A stretch of DNA of 64,000 nt from Amycolatopsis endophytica. Its GTDB lineage: Bacteria; Actinomycetota; Actinomycetes; Mycobacteriales; Pseudonocardiaceae. The notes under the pieces are model-generated. The model made no database searches. It was not told the origin of the DNA and worked only from the letters and a program-made list of their open reading frames with translations. The stretch is taken from positions 372,001 through 436,000 of the forward strand of contig NZ_JACCFK010000001.1 in the NCBI RefSeq assembly GCF_013410405.1, in the 5' to 3' direction. The translations under genes and the position numbers were made by a program. This document shows, one piece after another, positions 27,249-35,443 of the stretch. Each line of letters starts with the position of its first letter. The stretch's first letter is position 1.

Positions 27249-27636
27249 CCTTCGCCGGCAGCACCACCAGCACGAGAGCCAGCAGGACCAGCGCGCTCAA
27301 CCCGACCACGTTGAGCGCCTGGTCCAGCGGCTGGAACACGTGCAGGTGCGTGAAGTGGTAGAACGCGTGCGGCACCGAGAACACCAGCCACGCCAGCCCG
27401 GTCAGCCGCGTGACCGTCGTCGTCCGCACGATCATCGCGCCGACCGTCAGCGCCCCGAGCGCCAGGAACATGGCACCCACGTCGCGCACCAGGTGCTGGT
27501 TGTAGGGCCCGTCGACCGAGACGTACCCCGGCCGCACGCCCGGGAAGTCGCTGTAGAAGCTCTCCGGCAGGAACGTCGCCCAGCAGCCCACGACCAGGCC
27601 GGTGAGGGCGAACAGCGTCAGGCTCACGAGTCTCAT
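27208..27636 (-). CDS. Small four-helix membrane protein
   Basis: 142 residues with four predicted membrane spans: LVSLTLFALTGLVVGCWATF, the GAMFLALGALTVGAMIV stretch, TGLAWLVFSVPHAFYHF and VVGLSALVLLALVLVVLP. A conserved-looking loop after helix 1 contains FYSDFPGVRPGYVS and NQHLVRDVGAMF. It resembles uncharacterised actinobacterial integral membrane proteins (DUF4345-like), with no known function. The ATG at 27636 begins directly with the first helix; longer in-frame starts add a hydrophilic segment without similarity. Tail-to-tail overlap with the 56-residue gene. Confidence 0.78.
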   Translation of the reverse strand: MRLVSLTLFALTGLVVGCWATFLPESFYSDFPGVRPGYVSVDGPYNQHLVRDVGAMFLALGALTVGAMIVRTTTVTRLTGLAWLVFSVPHAFYHFTHLHVFQPLDQALNVVGLSALVLLALVLVVLPAKVSGAGGPARSRVP

Positions 27637-27779
27637 ACGACTTGGACAAGACAGCGGCCCGGAACGTGACACCGCGAGTTTGTCCGTTCGTTTCCACCAG
27701 AACCGTAACGGAGTAGCGCGCTCACCCGATAGGGTCACGCCTCAGCTCGCACTGTTGCCACTGAGGGGAGCCGTCACCG

Positions 27780-28589
27780 GTGCACACGGCCACCACCATC
27801 CGGGATGACCAGCACGTCCAGGCCGACGTCCGCCGCTTCGCGGCCGCCCCCTTCGACGGCAGACCGGTCGAGACCGCCACCGACGCCGACCTCGACGTGC
27901 GCCTGTTCCGCACCACCTACCTGCCTTCGTTCGTGGCGGCGGAGTCACTGGAAGAAAAAAACCACCCGGTGGAAGCCGACCTCGCCTGGCTGCGGCTGAC
28001 CACACCGGGCGGCGTGCCGACGGCGCTCGGCCTGCTCTCGGTCGGCCGCGACCCCAGCGCGCACGTCCCAGGCGCGTACGTCCAGTTCATCCGCTATCAG
28101 GGACGCGACCTCGACGCCCCGGTCATCGACCAGCAGGAGCTGCGCGGCAACCTCGTCGCGACGGCAACGAGGCTGAGCGCGCTGCTCAGCGGTCACCTGC
28201 GGACGCGGCTGACCGACGGCGAGGGCTTCCGCGAGGAGCAGCTGCCGGACTACCCGCTGGAGGCGCTGCGGGAGACGTGCATGAACGCGGTCATGCACCG
28301 CAACTACGAGACCTCGCACGCGCCGATCCGGATCACCTGGTTCGACGACCGCATCGAGGTGACCAACCCGGGCGGCCCGTACGGCCAGGTGCGGGCGGAC
28401 AACTTCGACCGCGTCCACGACTACCGCAACCCGAACCTGGCCCGCGCGATGAAGGCGCTCGGCTACGTGAACCGGTTCGGCCGCGGCATCTTCCGCATCC
28501 GCTCGGCCATGGCACGGGCGGGCAATCCGGTGCCGGAGTTCCACGTCGACTCCTCGTCGTGGACGGTCGTGCTGCGGAAGTGGCCCTGA
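27780..28589 (+). CDS. RecG-like ATP-binding protein lacking the usual AlbA_2 domain
   Basis: 269 residues. The C-terminal half is a HATPase_c_4-type module: LEALRETCMNAVMHRNYE (N-box), then WFDDRIEVTNPGGPYG and YVNRFGRGIFRIRSAM, as in proteins annotated 'ATP-binding protein' or 'RecG-related'. The usual relatives are 400-500 residues and begin with an AlbA_2 (Schlafen-like) nucleic-acid domain; that part is missing, and an in-frame stop at 27762 blocks any upstream extension. The middle section (TTPGGVPTALGLLSVGRDPS) is the normal linker barrel. GTG start after GAGGGGAG. Either a natural short form or a truncated gene that keeps its frame. These families often regulate transcription or defence. 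Confidence 0.75.
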   Translation: MHTATTIRDDQHVQADVRRFAAAPFDGRPVETATDADLDVRLFRTTYLPSFVAAESLEEKNHPVEADLAWLRLTTPGGVPTALGLLSVGRDPSAHVPGAYVQFIRYQGRDLDAPVIDQQELRGNLVATATRLSALLSGHLRTRLTDGEGFREEQLPDYPLEALRETCMNAVMHRNYETSHAPIRITWFDDRIEVTNPGGPYGQVRADNFDRVHDYRNPNLARAMKALGYVNRFGRGIFRIRSAMARAGNPVPEFHVDSSSWTVVLRKWP

Positions 28590-28611
28590 CTCACCCAGTA
28601 GTGTCGCCGGG

Positions 28612-29379
28612 GTGAGCACGTCGCGCGCCGAAGCACTGCACCTGACCGGGGAACGCACGGTTCCGGGCATCGCCGAGGAAAACTACTGGTTTCGCCGTCA
28701 TGAGGCGGCCTACCACGCGCTGCTGCCGTGGTGCGCGGACGCGGTGGTGCTGGAGGCCGGATGCGGCGAGGGCTACGGCGCCGGGCTGATCGCCTCGACG
28801 GCTCGCGCGGTGCTGGCGCTGGACTACGACCAGCCGACCACCGAGCACGTCGCGCGGCGCTACCGCGAGGTGTGGACGGCGCGGGGGAACCTGGTCCAGT
28901 TGCCGGTGCGCGACGGGGCCATCGATGTGGTCGCGAACTTCCAGGTCATCGAGCACCTGTGGGATCAGGGCGCGTTCCTGTCCGAATGCCTGCGCGTGCT
29001 GCGGCCGGGCGGGCGGCTGCTGGTCACCACGCCGAACCGGCTGACGTTCACCCCGGACAGCGACACCCCGCTGAACCCGTTCCACACCAGGGAACTCGCG
29101 GCGGCGGAGCTGGATTCGCTGTTGCGGGAGGCGGGTTTCGCGGTCGAAGTGCTGCACGGTCTGCACCACGGGCCGGGTGTGCGCGCGCTGGACGAGCGGT
29201 ACGGCGGGTCGGTCATCGACGCGCAGCTGGAAGTCGTGATGGGACACCTGCCGGGGCAGGCGCCGTGGCCGCCCGCGCTGCTCGCCGACATCGCCGCGAT
29301 CGGCGCTTCGGACTTCGAGATCCACGGCGACCGCCTCGACGAGAGCCTGGACCTGGTCGCGGTGGCGGTGCGGCCGTGA
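28612..29379 (+). CDS. SAM-dependent methyltransferase, Rv3030-like (methylglucose lipopolysaccharide pathway)
   Basis: 255 residues, class I Rossmann methyltransferase: VLEAGCGEGYGAGLIAS is motif I, VLALDYDQPT motif II, VVANFQVIEHLWDQ motif IV and VLRPGGRLLVTTPNR the post-II/VI region. In M. tuberculosis Rv3030 precedes the GH57 and GT4 genes and is assigned a sugar O-methylation role in methylglucose lipopolysaccharide synthesis; gene order here is identical. GTG start at 28612; its TGA overlaps the GTG of the GH57 gene (GTGA), indicating coupled translation. Methylation position is not predictable from sequence alone. Confidence 0.9.
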   Translation: MSTSRAEALHLTGERTVPGIAEENYWFRRHEAAYHALLPWCADAVVLEAGCGEGYGAGLIASTARAVLALDYDQPTTEHVARRYREVWTARGNLVQLPVRDGAIDVVANFQVIEHLWDQGAFLSECLRVLRPGGRLLVTTPNRLTFTPDSDTPLNPFHTRELAAAELDSLLREAGFAVEVLHGLHHGPGVRALDERYGGSVIDAQLEVVMGHLPGQAPWPPALLADIAAIGASDFEIHGDRLDESLDLVAVAVRP

Positions 29380-30857
29380 CCCGCGAGGGGACGTTCTGCC
29401 TGGTGCTGCACAGCCATCTGCCGTGGCTGCCGCACCACGGCTCGTGGCCGGTCGGCGAGGAATGGCTCTACCAGGCGTGGGCGCATTCGTACCTGCCGGT
29501 GGTCGACCTGGTGCGCAGGTTCGCGGCCGAAGGCAAGCGGGACGTGCTGACGCTCGGCGTGACGCCGGTGCTCGCGGCGCAGCTCGACGATCCCTACGCG
29601 CTGCGGGCGTTCCACGAATGGCTCGGGCACTGGCAGTTGCGGACCGTGCAGGCCGGGACGTTGTGGCGTTCGGACCCGTTGCTGCGCGAGCTGGGCGCGC
29701 ACGAGTACCGCGCGGCGACGCGAGCTTTGGAGGACTTCGAAACCCAATGGCGGCACGGGTTTTCGCCGCTGCTTCGGTCGCTTGTGGACTCCGGGGTTCT
29801 GGAGCTGCTGGGCGGCCCGTACGCGCATCCGTTCCAGCCGCTGCTGGACGAGCGCATCCGGTCGTTCTTCCTGCGGGGCGGGCTGGCGGACACGGCGCTG
29901 CGGACCGGGCACCGCCCGGAGGGCATCTGGGCGCCCGAATGCGGCTACGCGCCGGGCATGGAGGCCGGTTACGCGGCGGCCGGGGTGCGGCGGTTCCTGG
30001 TGGACGGGCCGTCGTTGCACGGCGACACGGCCTTCGCGCGCCCGGTGGGCGCCTCCGACGTGCTGAGTTTCGGGCGGGACCTGGAGGTCACGTACCGGGT
30101 CTGGTCGCCGCGCGCGGGCTATCCGGGGCACGCGCATTACCGCGATTTCCACACCTGGGCGCACGAGGTCGGGCTGAAACCGTCGCGGGTGACGGGCAAG
30201 CAGGTCGAGCCGTCGGACAAGGCGCCGTACGAACCGGCGCTGGCCGCGGACACGGTCCGCACGCACGTGAAGGACTTCGTCGAGACGGTCGTGTCGCGGC
30301 TGCGGTCGCTGCGGGAGCAGCACGGCCGTGAGGCGATGGTGGTCGCCGCCTACGACACCGAACTGTTCGGCCACTGGTGGCACGAGGGCCCGGCGTGGCT
30401 CGAAGGTGTGCTGCGGGCGTTGCCGGAGGCCGGGGTGCGGGTGACGACGCTGCGCGGCGCGGTCGACGCCGGGCTCGTCGGGCCCGCGGTCGAGCTGCCC
30501 GCGTCGTCCTGGGGGTCCGGTAAGGACTGGCGCGTGTGGGACGGCGAGCAGGTGGCCGACATGGTCGCCGACAACGCGGCCCTGCAGGAGCGGCTGCTGG
30601 CGCTGCCGCGCTCCGGGGCGCGGGACAAGGTCGCCGACTGGGCCGTCGGCGAGGCGATGATGTCACTGTCCAGCGACTGGGCGTTCATGGTCACGAAGAA
30701 CTCCGCGGCCGACTACGCCCGCCGCCGCGCCGCTGTGCACACCTCGCGCTTCGACGAGCTGGCCGGATGGGTCGGCCGGGGACCGCTGCCCGCTCCGGTG
30801 GAACGCTGGGCCCGCCAGGACAACCCCTTCGGCCGACTGGACGCACGAGACTTGTGA
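29376..30857 (+). CDS. GH57 alpha-1,4-glucan branching enzyme, Rv3031-like
   Basis: 493 residues, a GH57 catalytic barrel plus helical C-terminal domain. The opening FCLVLHSHLPW (motif 1, histidines), the nucleophile glutamate in WAPECGYAPG near residue 187 and the acid aspartate in YDTELFGHWWHEG near 326 are all present. The family makes alpha-1,6 branches in glucans; in mycobacteria the homologue acts with Rv3032 on methylglucose lipopolysaccharide precursors. Starts by a GTGA overlap with the methyltransferase stop; 72 bases separate it from the GT4 gene. Codon use is typical of the window. Confidence 0.93.
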   Translation: MTREGTFCLVLHSHLPWLPHHGSWPVGEEWLYQAWAHSYLPVVDLVRRFAAEGKRDVLTLGVTPVLAAQLDDPYALRAFHEWLGHWQLRTVQAGTLWRSDPLLRELGAHEYRAATRALEDFETQWRHGFSPLLRSLVDSGVLELLGGPYAHPFQPLLDERIRSFFLRGGLADTALRTGHRPEGIWAPECGYAPGMEAGYAAAGVRRFLVDGPSLHGDTAFARPVGASDVLSFGRDLEVTYRVWSPRAGYPGHAHYRDFHTWAHEVGLKPSRVTGKQVEPSDKAPYEPALAADTVRTHVKDFVETVVSRLRSLREQHGREAMVVAAYDTELFGHWWHEGPAWLEGVLRALPEAGVRVTTLRGAVDAGLVGPAVELPASSWGSGKDWRVWDGEQVADMVADNAALQERLLALPRSGARDKVADWAVGEAMMSLSSDWAFMVTKNSAADYARRRAAVHTSRFDELAGWVGRGPLPAPVERWARQDNPFGRLDARDL

Positions 30858-30917
30858 CCGAGGTCACCCCTGCCGCGGCGGGCGTTCGGGCGGTTCTGTT
30901 CGTAGTTGACCAGTGAG

Positions 30918-30923
30918 TAACCT
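30918..30923 (+). promoter_or_regulatory. Candidate -10 box TAACCT before the GT4 gene
   Basis: TAACCT ends six bases before the ATG at 30930, which has no clear ribosome site at normal spacing. Suggests a separate leaderless promoter for the glycosyltransferase inside the cluster. Confidence 0.4.
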
Positions 30924-30929
30924 CCTGTC

Positions 30930-32324
30930 ATGCGTGTGCTGATGCTGTCCTGGGAGTACCCGCCGGTCGTGGTCGGCGGGCTGGCCCGCCACGTGCACGC
31001 GCTGGCCCGCCACCTGGTCCGGGACGGGCATGAGGTCGTGGTCCTGTCGCGGCACCCGGCCGGGACCGACGCGCACACGCACCCGACGACGGACCTCGTG
31101 GTCGAAGGGGTGCGGATCGTCCGCGTCGCCGAGGACCCGATGCACGTGACGTTCGAACGGGACCTCGTGGCGTGGACGTTGGCCATGGGTCACGCCATGG
31201 TGCGCGCGAGCCTGGAGCTGGCGCGCACGTGGCGGCCGGACGTCGTGCACGCCCACGACTGGCTGGTGGCGCACCCGGCGATCAGCCTGGCGGGCTCACT
31301 GCGGCGGCCACTGGTCGGAACGATCCACGCAACCGAGGCCGGACGGCATTCGGGCTGGTTGTCGCAGCCGCTCAACCAGCAGGTGCATTCGGTGGAGTGG
31401 TGGCTGGCCAACCGGTCGGACGCGCTGATCACCTGTTCGCAGGCGATGCGTGCCGAGGTCGCGAAGCTGTTCGAGGTGCCGGCGGACGACATCACCGTCA
31501 TCCACAACGGCATCGAGGAGCGGGGCTGGCAGGTTCCGGCGGAGGAGGTCGCGCGGGCGCGGCAGGCGTATGCGCCGGCAGGTGAGCCGCTGTTGTTGTT
31601 CTTCGGGCGCCTGGAGTGGGAGAAGGGCGTGCAGGACCTGGTGTCCGCGCTACCGAAGATCCGGCGCTCACACCGCGGGACGCGGTTGGTGGTCGCCGGG
31701 CGCGGACGACATCTGGACGAGCTGGTCAAGCAGGTGCGGCGGATGCGGATGCAGCATGCGGTGGAGTTCGCCGGGCACCTGCGGGACCGGGAACTGAGGG
31801 CGGTGCTCGCGGCGGCGGACGCGGTGGTGCTGCCGAGCCGGTACGAGCCGTTCGGGATCGTCGCCCTGGAAGCGGCTGCCGCGAAGGCCCCGCTGGTGGC
31901 GTCGACCGCGGGCGGTCTGGGTGAGGTCGTGGTCGACGGCGTCACCGGCTTGTCTTTCGCTCCCGGCGACGTGGCGGCCTTGACGTCAGCGGTGACTTCG
32001 GTCCTGCGCGACCGGACCGCCGCCGAATCCCGCGCGCGCACCGCACAGGCCCGCCTCGCCGACGACTTCGACTGGGCCCGCATCGCGGCGACCACCGCCG
32101 AGGTCTACCGCCGCGTCCGGGTCCGCGACCACGGCGAACTCGGCCGGCCCAAGATCCCGACGGGCAACGTCCTCAACCCCGAACCTCCCCCGGCGGTGCC
32201 GAAGACGTTGACCGGCAAGGCCACCGCGGGCGCCAGAAAGTCCGGCGCCGCCGGACCGTCGGGCAGGGAACAGCCCAGCGCGGCGAAACCCGCCGCCGCG
32301 CGGAAGAACAAGCCCGCAACCTGA
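30930..32324 (+). CDS. GT4 alpha-glucosyltransferase, Rv3032-like
   Basis: 464 residues. Adds alpha-1,4 glucose units from a nucleotide sugar; the mycobacterial homologue elongates methylglucose lipopolysaccharide. N-terminal domain begins MRVLMLSWEYPPVVVGGLARH, with the glycine loop of GT-B enzymes; VVHAHDWLVAHPAIS and TVIHNGIEE follow; the C-terminal domain has LLLFFGRLEWEKGV (the K of the phosphate site) and the E-x7-E motif in SRYEPFGIVALEAAA. After about residue 395 there is a tail of roughly 70 residues rich in Pro, Ala, Lys and Gly that homologues generally lack; it looks disordered. Third gene of the Rv3030-3032 type cluster. Confidence 0.92.
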   Translation: MRVLMLSWEYPPVVVGGLARHVHALARHLVRDGHEVVVLSRHPAGTDAHTHPTTDLVVEGVRIVRVAEDPMHVTFERDLVAWTLAMGHAMVRASLELARTWRPDVVHAHDWLVAHPAISLAGSLRRPLVGTIHATEAGRHSGWLSQPLNQQVHSVEWWLANRSDALITCSQAMRAEVAKLFEVPADDITVIHNGIEERGWQVPAEEVARARQAYAPAGEPLLLFFGRLEWEKGVQDLVSALPKIRRSHRGTRLVVAGRGRHLDELVKQVRRMRMQHAVEFAGHLRDRELRAVLAAADAVVLPSRYEPFGIVALEAAAAKAPLVASTAGGLGEVVVDGVTGLSFAPGDVAALTSAVTSVLRDRTAAESRARTAQARLADDFDWARIAATTAEVYRRVRVRDHGELGRPKIPTGNVLNPEPPPAVPKTLTGKATAGARKSGAAGPSGREQPSAAKPAAARKNKPAT

Positions 32325-32530
32325 CCGGCGCACGCGCTGATCGCATGGGCCAGCCAGTTCGCGGCACGGGGATCGGCTCGCACCGCCGCACTCCCCCTGC
32401 CCCAGCCCGGCAACCGACGCGAGTTCACGAAGTACGGGCTGAGTTCCACGGACGGCGCCCGGTTCGCCGCGGCCAGGTCGCCCTCGGCGAGGGCCTGGCA
32501 GACCGCCGGACCCAACGCGACGAGACGCAC
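32325..32530 (-). pseudogene. N-terminal fragment of a GNAT acetyltransferase gene
   Basis: On the minus strand a GTG at 32530 opens MRLVALGPAVCQALAEGDLA (GTG read as M) and continues through YFVNSRRLPGWG to RADPRAANWLAHAI. This is the standard opening of a subgroup of GNAT acetyltransferases that begin L-x-P-L-x-P and reach 'ADP-x-A-x-x-W-x-x-R-A/H'. The similarity stops there, about 66 codons in, exactly where the opposite-strand GT4 gene ends. The acetyl-CoA-binding core is absent. It looks like a gene cut by a deletion or by extension of the GT4 tail. Confidence 0.45.
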
Positions 32531-32569
32531 GCTCGCAGGTTCCGTCCGGTCGTGCCGACCGAACAGCGA

Positions 32570-33028
<459 letters not shown>

Positions 33029-33049
33029 GGGACTCCTTCGACGGCAAGC

Positions 33050-33067
33050 GGAGAACGTACGTTCTCC
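33050..33067. promoter_or_regulatory. Operator 1: perfect 18-base palindrome
   Basis: GGAGAACGTACGTTCTCC is a perfect palindrome 21 bases before the DUF1348 start. It shares its core with operator 2, the two centres being 34 bases apart. Probable binding site of the divergent TetR protein. Confidence 0.8.
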
Positions 33068-33084
33068 ATCGATGCGCTACGGTA

Positions 33085-33100
33085 GAGAACGCACGTTCTC
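33085..33100. promoter_or_regulatory. Operator 2: near-perfect palindrome
   Basis: GAGAACGCACGTTCTC, identical to operator 1 except for one central base, lies 18 bases before the TetR start. Probable autoregulatory site. Confidence 0.78.
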
Positions 33101-33118
33101 CACGCAAGGGCAGGTGGG

Positions 33119-33661
33119 ATGGACCTGGACGAGGCACGTGTCAGGGTGCTCGACGCGGCGGGAGAACTGTTCGCCGCGCGCGGCATCCAGGCGGTGGGGA
33201 TGGACGCGATCCGGGCCGGGTCGGGCGTGTCGCTCAAGCGGCTGTACCAGTGCTTCCCGGCGAAGGGCGATCTCGTCGAGGCGTGGCTGCGCCGCCGGGA
33301 CGCGTGGTGGCGGCAGTCGCTGGCGGACTACGTCGGGACGCGGTCCGATCCGGTGCTCGCGGTGTTCGACTGGCTGCGGCGGTGGTTCGGCGAGGAGGAC
33401 TTCCGGGGGTGCGCGTTCCTGAACGCCTGGGGAGAACTGGGTGAGTCGGTACCCGGTGTTGCTCGTGTGGTGCGGGAGCACAAGGACTTGGTGCGGGCCT
33501 ACCTGCGTTCGGTGGCCGGTTCGGACGATCTCGGCGACCAGATCTTCACCCTCGTCGAGGGCGCGACGGTAATCGCCGGCGTCACCGGCGATCCGGAGGC
33601 CGCCGGCCGGGCGCAAGCCGCGGCGAGGACCCTGCTCCGGACGAGTTCCTCAGGTGGTTGA
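33119..33661 (+). CDS. TetR-family regulator of the DUF1348 gene
   Basis: 180 residues. The DNA-binding domain spans 8-55: VLDAAGELFAARGIQAVGMD, then the turn and recognition helix SGVSLKRLYQCFPAKGDLVE. The ligand domain resembles the TetR_C_16/YcdC-like group with FRGCAFLNAWGELGES. ATG at 33119. It diverges from DUF1348 across two matched operators, so autoregulation plus control of the neighbour is the natural reading. Its 3' end overlaps the 3' end of the converging MFS gene by 12 bases. Confidence 0.92.
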   Translation: MDLDEARVRVLDAAGELFAARGIQAVGMDAIRAGSGVSLKRLYQCFPAKGDLVEAWLRRRDAWWRQSLADYVGTRSDPVLAVFDWLRRWFGEEDFRGCAFLNAWGELGESVPGVARVVREHKDLVRAYLRSVAGSDDLGDQIFTLVEGATVIAGVTGDPEAAGRAQAAARTLLRTSSSGG

Positions 33662-35443
33662 CGGCCGGCGCCGGCGGATCACGTCCGCACCCACAGCCGT
33701 CGCGATGCCGACGACCGCGAGAGCGGCGGCGATCCAGGCCGCGGTGGTGTAGCCCGCACTGGCGGGCACGAACTGTCCGGCCGTGGTGTGCGCGGCGAGT
33801 ATCAGCCCGCCCACCGCGCTGCCGATGGAGAACCCGACCGCGCGGACGACCTGGTTGACGCTCATCGCCGCGGCGGTTTCACGCGCCGGGGTCATGGCGA
33901 GGATCGCCTGCGGCATCGTGGCGGAAGCCCCGCCGACACCGAAACCGAGCACCCCCATCGCGACAATGGGCCAGGCCACCCCCCACGTGCGAGTGCCGGC
34001 GAACAGCACGCACCCGGCGGTGATCACGACGCCGCAGACGGCCAGCAGCACGAAGGGTCCCGTGCGCAGCTGGAGCCGCGGAACCACCCGTCCGGCCGCG
34101 AATCCCAGCAGCGAGAACGGCACCAGGACGAGCCCGGCCTCGACGGCGGTGAGGCCGTAGCCGTAACCGGCTTGTCGCGGGGTCTGTACGTAGCGGGTGA
34201 TCAGGGTGAACAGCAGGTACATCGCGATGCCGGAGACAGCCATGATCAGGTTGGCGGCAGCCACCGCCGGGTGGCGCAGGGCCGCGAGGTCGACCAGCGG
34301 CCGCGAAACCCGCCGCTCCACGACCACCCAGCCGGCCAACAGCACGACGCCCGCTGCCAGGACCAGCCCCGCCACTGTCGGTTCGCTGAGCCACAAGGCG
34401 GTCTGACTGGTCACCAGAAGAACGGCCACCAGCCCGAGCGAAAGCAGGGAGGTGCCAAGCCAGTCCACGCTCCCACCGCGTGGCGCAGCCGCACCCTCCG
34501 CCGGGACATCGGCGCGCTCCCCCGGCGCGTCGGGGCCGCTTCGCGACGCAGCGGCAGGATCCTGCGATGCGTCAGCACCCCCATGCGACACGTCGAGACG
34601 ATCCCGCGACACGTCGCCGTCTCGGGCCGCATCGGTATGGTCGCACCGCCCGTCGATGCGCGCGGGCGACGCGCCAGGGCCGCCCCGCAGCGCTGCGGCG
34701 CCATCCTGCGGCACGTCGACCGCACCCCGCGACTCGTCGGCGTGATCCCGCACCACGTCCGCACGACCACGCGACACAGCAGCGTCGTCCTGGGCCGCGT
34801 CAGCCCCACTCCATTGCGCGTCGGCGCGATCAGGCGGTACGTCACGGCGTTCGCGCGGCGGGGCGGGGCGGTCGCGGGGCAACGCCACGATCGCCGTGGC
34901 CAGGGCGGCTGCCGTGATGACCACGCCGAGCAGGTAGGCGGCACGCACTCCGCCCACCTGGGCCAGCAAACCCGCTGCCGGGTAGCCCAGACCGACGCCC
35001 GCGGTCGAGGCGACGGACAGCAGCGCGATCGTGCTCGGGGCACGCTCCCCGAGGTGCTGGCGTGCGGTGGCCATCATCAGGGGCGTGAGGCCCAGGCCGA
35101 TCCCTTGCGCGGCGCGGCCGGCCAGGAGCACGGCGAACGGGACCGGCGCCACGGTGGCGACGCTGCCCGCCGTGACGATGGCGAGGGTGGCCACCACCAC
35201 GGGCCGCCGTCGGACCGAACCCAGCCTGCCCAGCAGCGGAGTGGTGACCGCGCCGGACAGCAGCGCGATCGTCAGGCTCCACTGGGCCGCCGCCAGCGAC
35301 ACCCGGTACTCCTGGGCCACCGCGGTGATCAGCGGCGCGCCGAGACTGCCCAGGACGGCCACAACCAGTGCGATGAACAGCAGTGGCGCCACCAGCGTGC
35401 CACGACCGCCGTCGGTCACGCGGCCGTTCGCGGCGGTCGTCAT
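33650..35443 (-). CDS. MFS multidrug-type transporter with a repeat-rich cytoplasmic loop
   Basis: 597 residues, about 13-14 hydrophobic helices: the DHA2 (14-helix drug:H+ antiporter) layout. First half (residues 14-187) has LLGRLGSVRRRPVVV (loop 2-3) and an antiporter motif VGLGYPAAGLLAQVGG. Between helix 6 and the next helix lies a hydrophilic insert of about 135 residues (190-325), built of short Asp/Arg/Ala-rich repeats; relatives have 20-40 residues there. The second half is normal (YVQTPRQAGYGYGLTAVEAG and onward). ATG at 35443 overlaps the TetR stop as ATGA, so regulator and pump are co-transcribed and the TetR protein probably controls both via the operator at 36033. Confidence 0.9.
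   Translation of the reverse strand: MTTAANGRVTDGGRGTLVAPLLFIALVVAVLGSLGAPLITAVAQEYRVSLAAAQWSLTIALLSGAVTTPLLGRLGSVRRRPVVVATLAIVTAGSVATVAPVPFAVLLAGRAAQGIGLGLTPLMMATARQHLGERAPSTIALLSVASTAGVGLGYPAAGLLAQVGGVRAAYLLGVVITAAALATAIVALPRDRPAPPRERRDVPPDRADAQWSGADAAQDDAAVSRGRADVVRDHADESRGAVDVPQDGAAALRGGPGASPARIDGRCDHTDAARDGDVSRDRLDVSHGGADASQDPAAASRSGPDAPGERADVPAEGAAAPRGGSVDWLGTSLLSLGLVAVLLVTSQTALWLSEPTVAGLVLAAGVVLLAGWVVVERRVSRPLVDLAALRHPAVAAANLIMAVSGIAMYLLFTLITRYVQTPRQAGYGYGLTAVEAGLVLVPFSLLGFAAGRVVPRLQLRTGPFVLLAVCGVVITAGCVLFAGTRTWGVAWPIVAMGVLGFGVGGASATMPQAILAMTPARETAAAMSVNQVVRAVGFSIGSAVGGLILAAHTTAGQFVPASAGYTTAAWIAAALAVVGIATAVGADVIRRRRPSTT
34468..34876 (-). repeat. Degenerate in-frame minisatellite inside the MFS gene
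   Basis: About 400 bases that repeat short GC-rich words such as GCGACACGTCG and CGCGACAC on the plus strand, encoding imperfect units of roughly 12-20 residues like SRGRADVVRDHADES and SRDRLDVSHGGADAS. The reading frame is kept throughout, so the array expanded and drifted under selection for an open frame. Confidence 0.6.
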
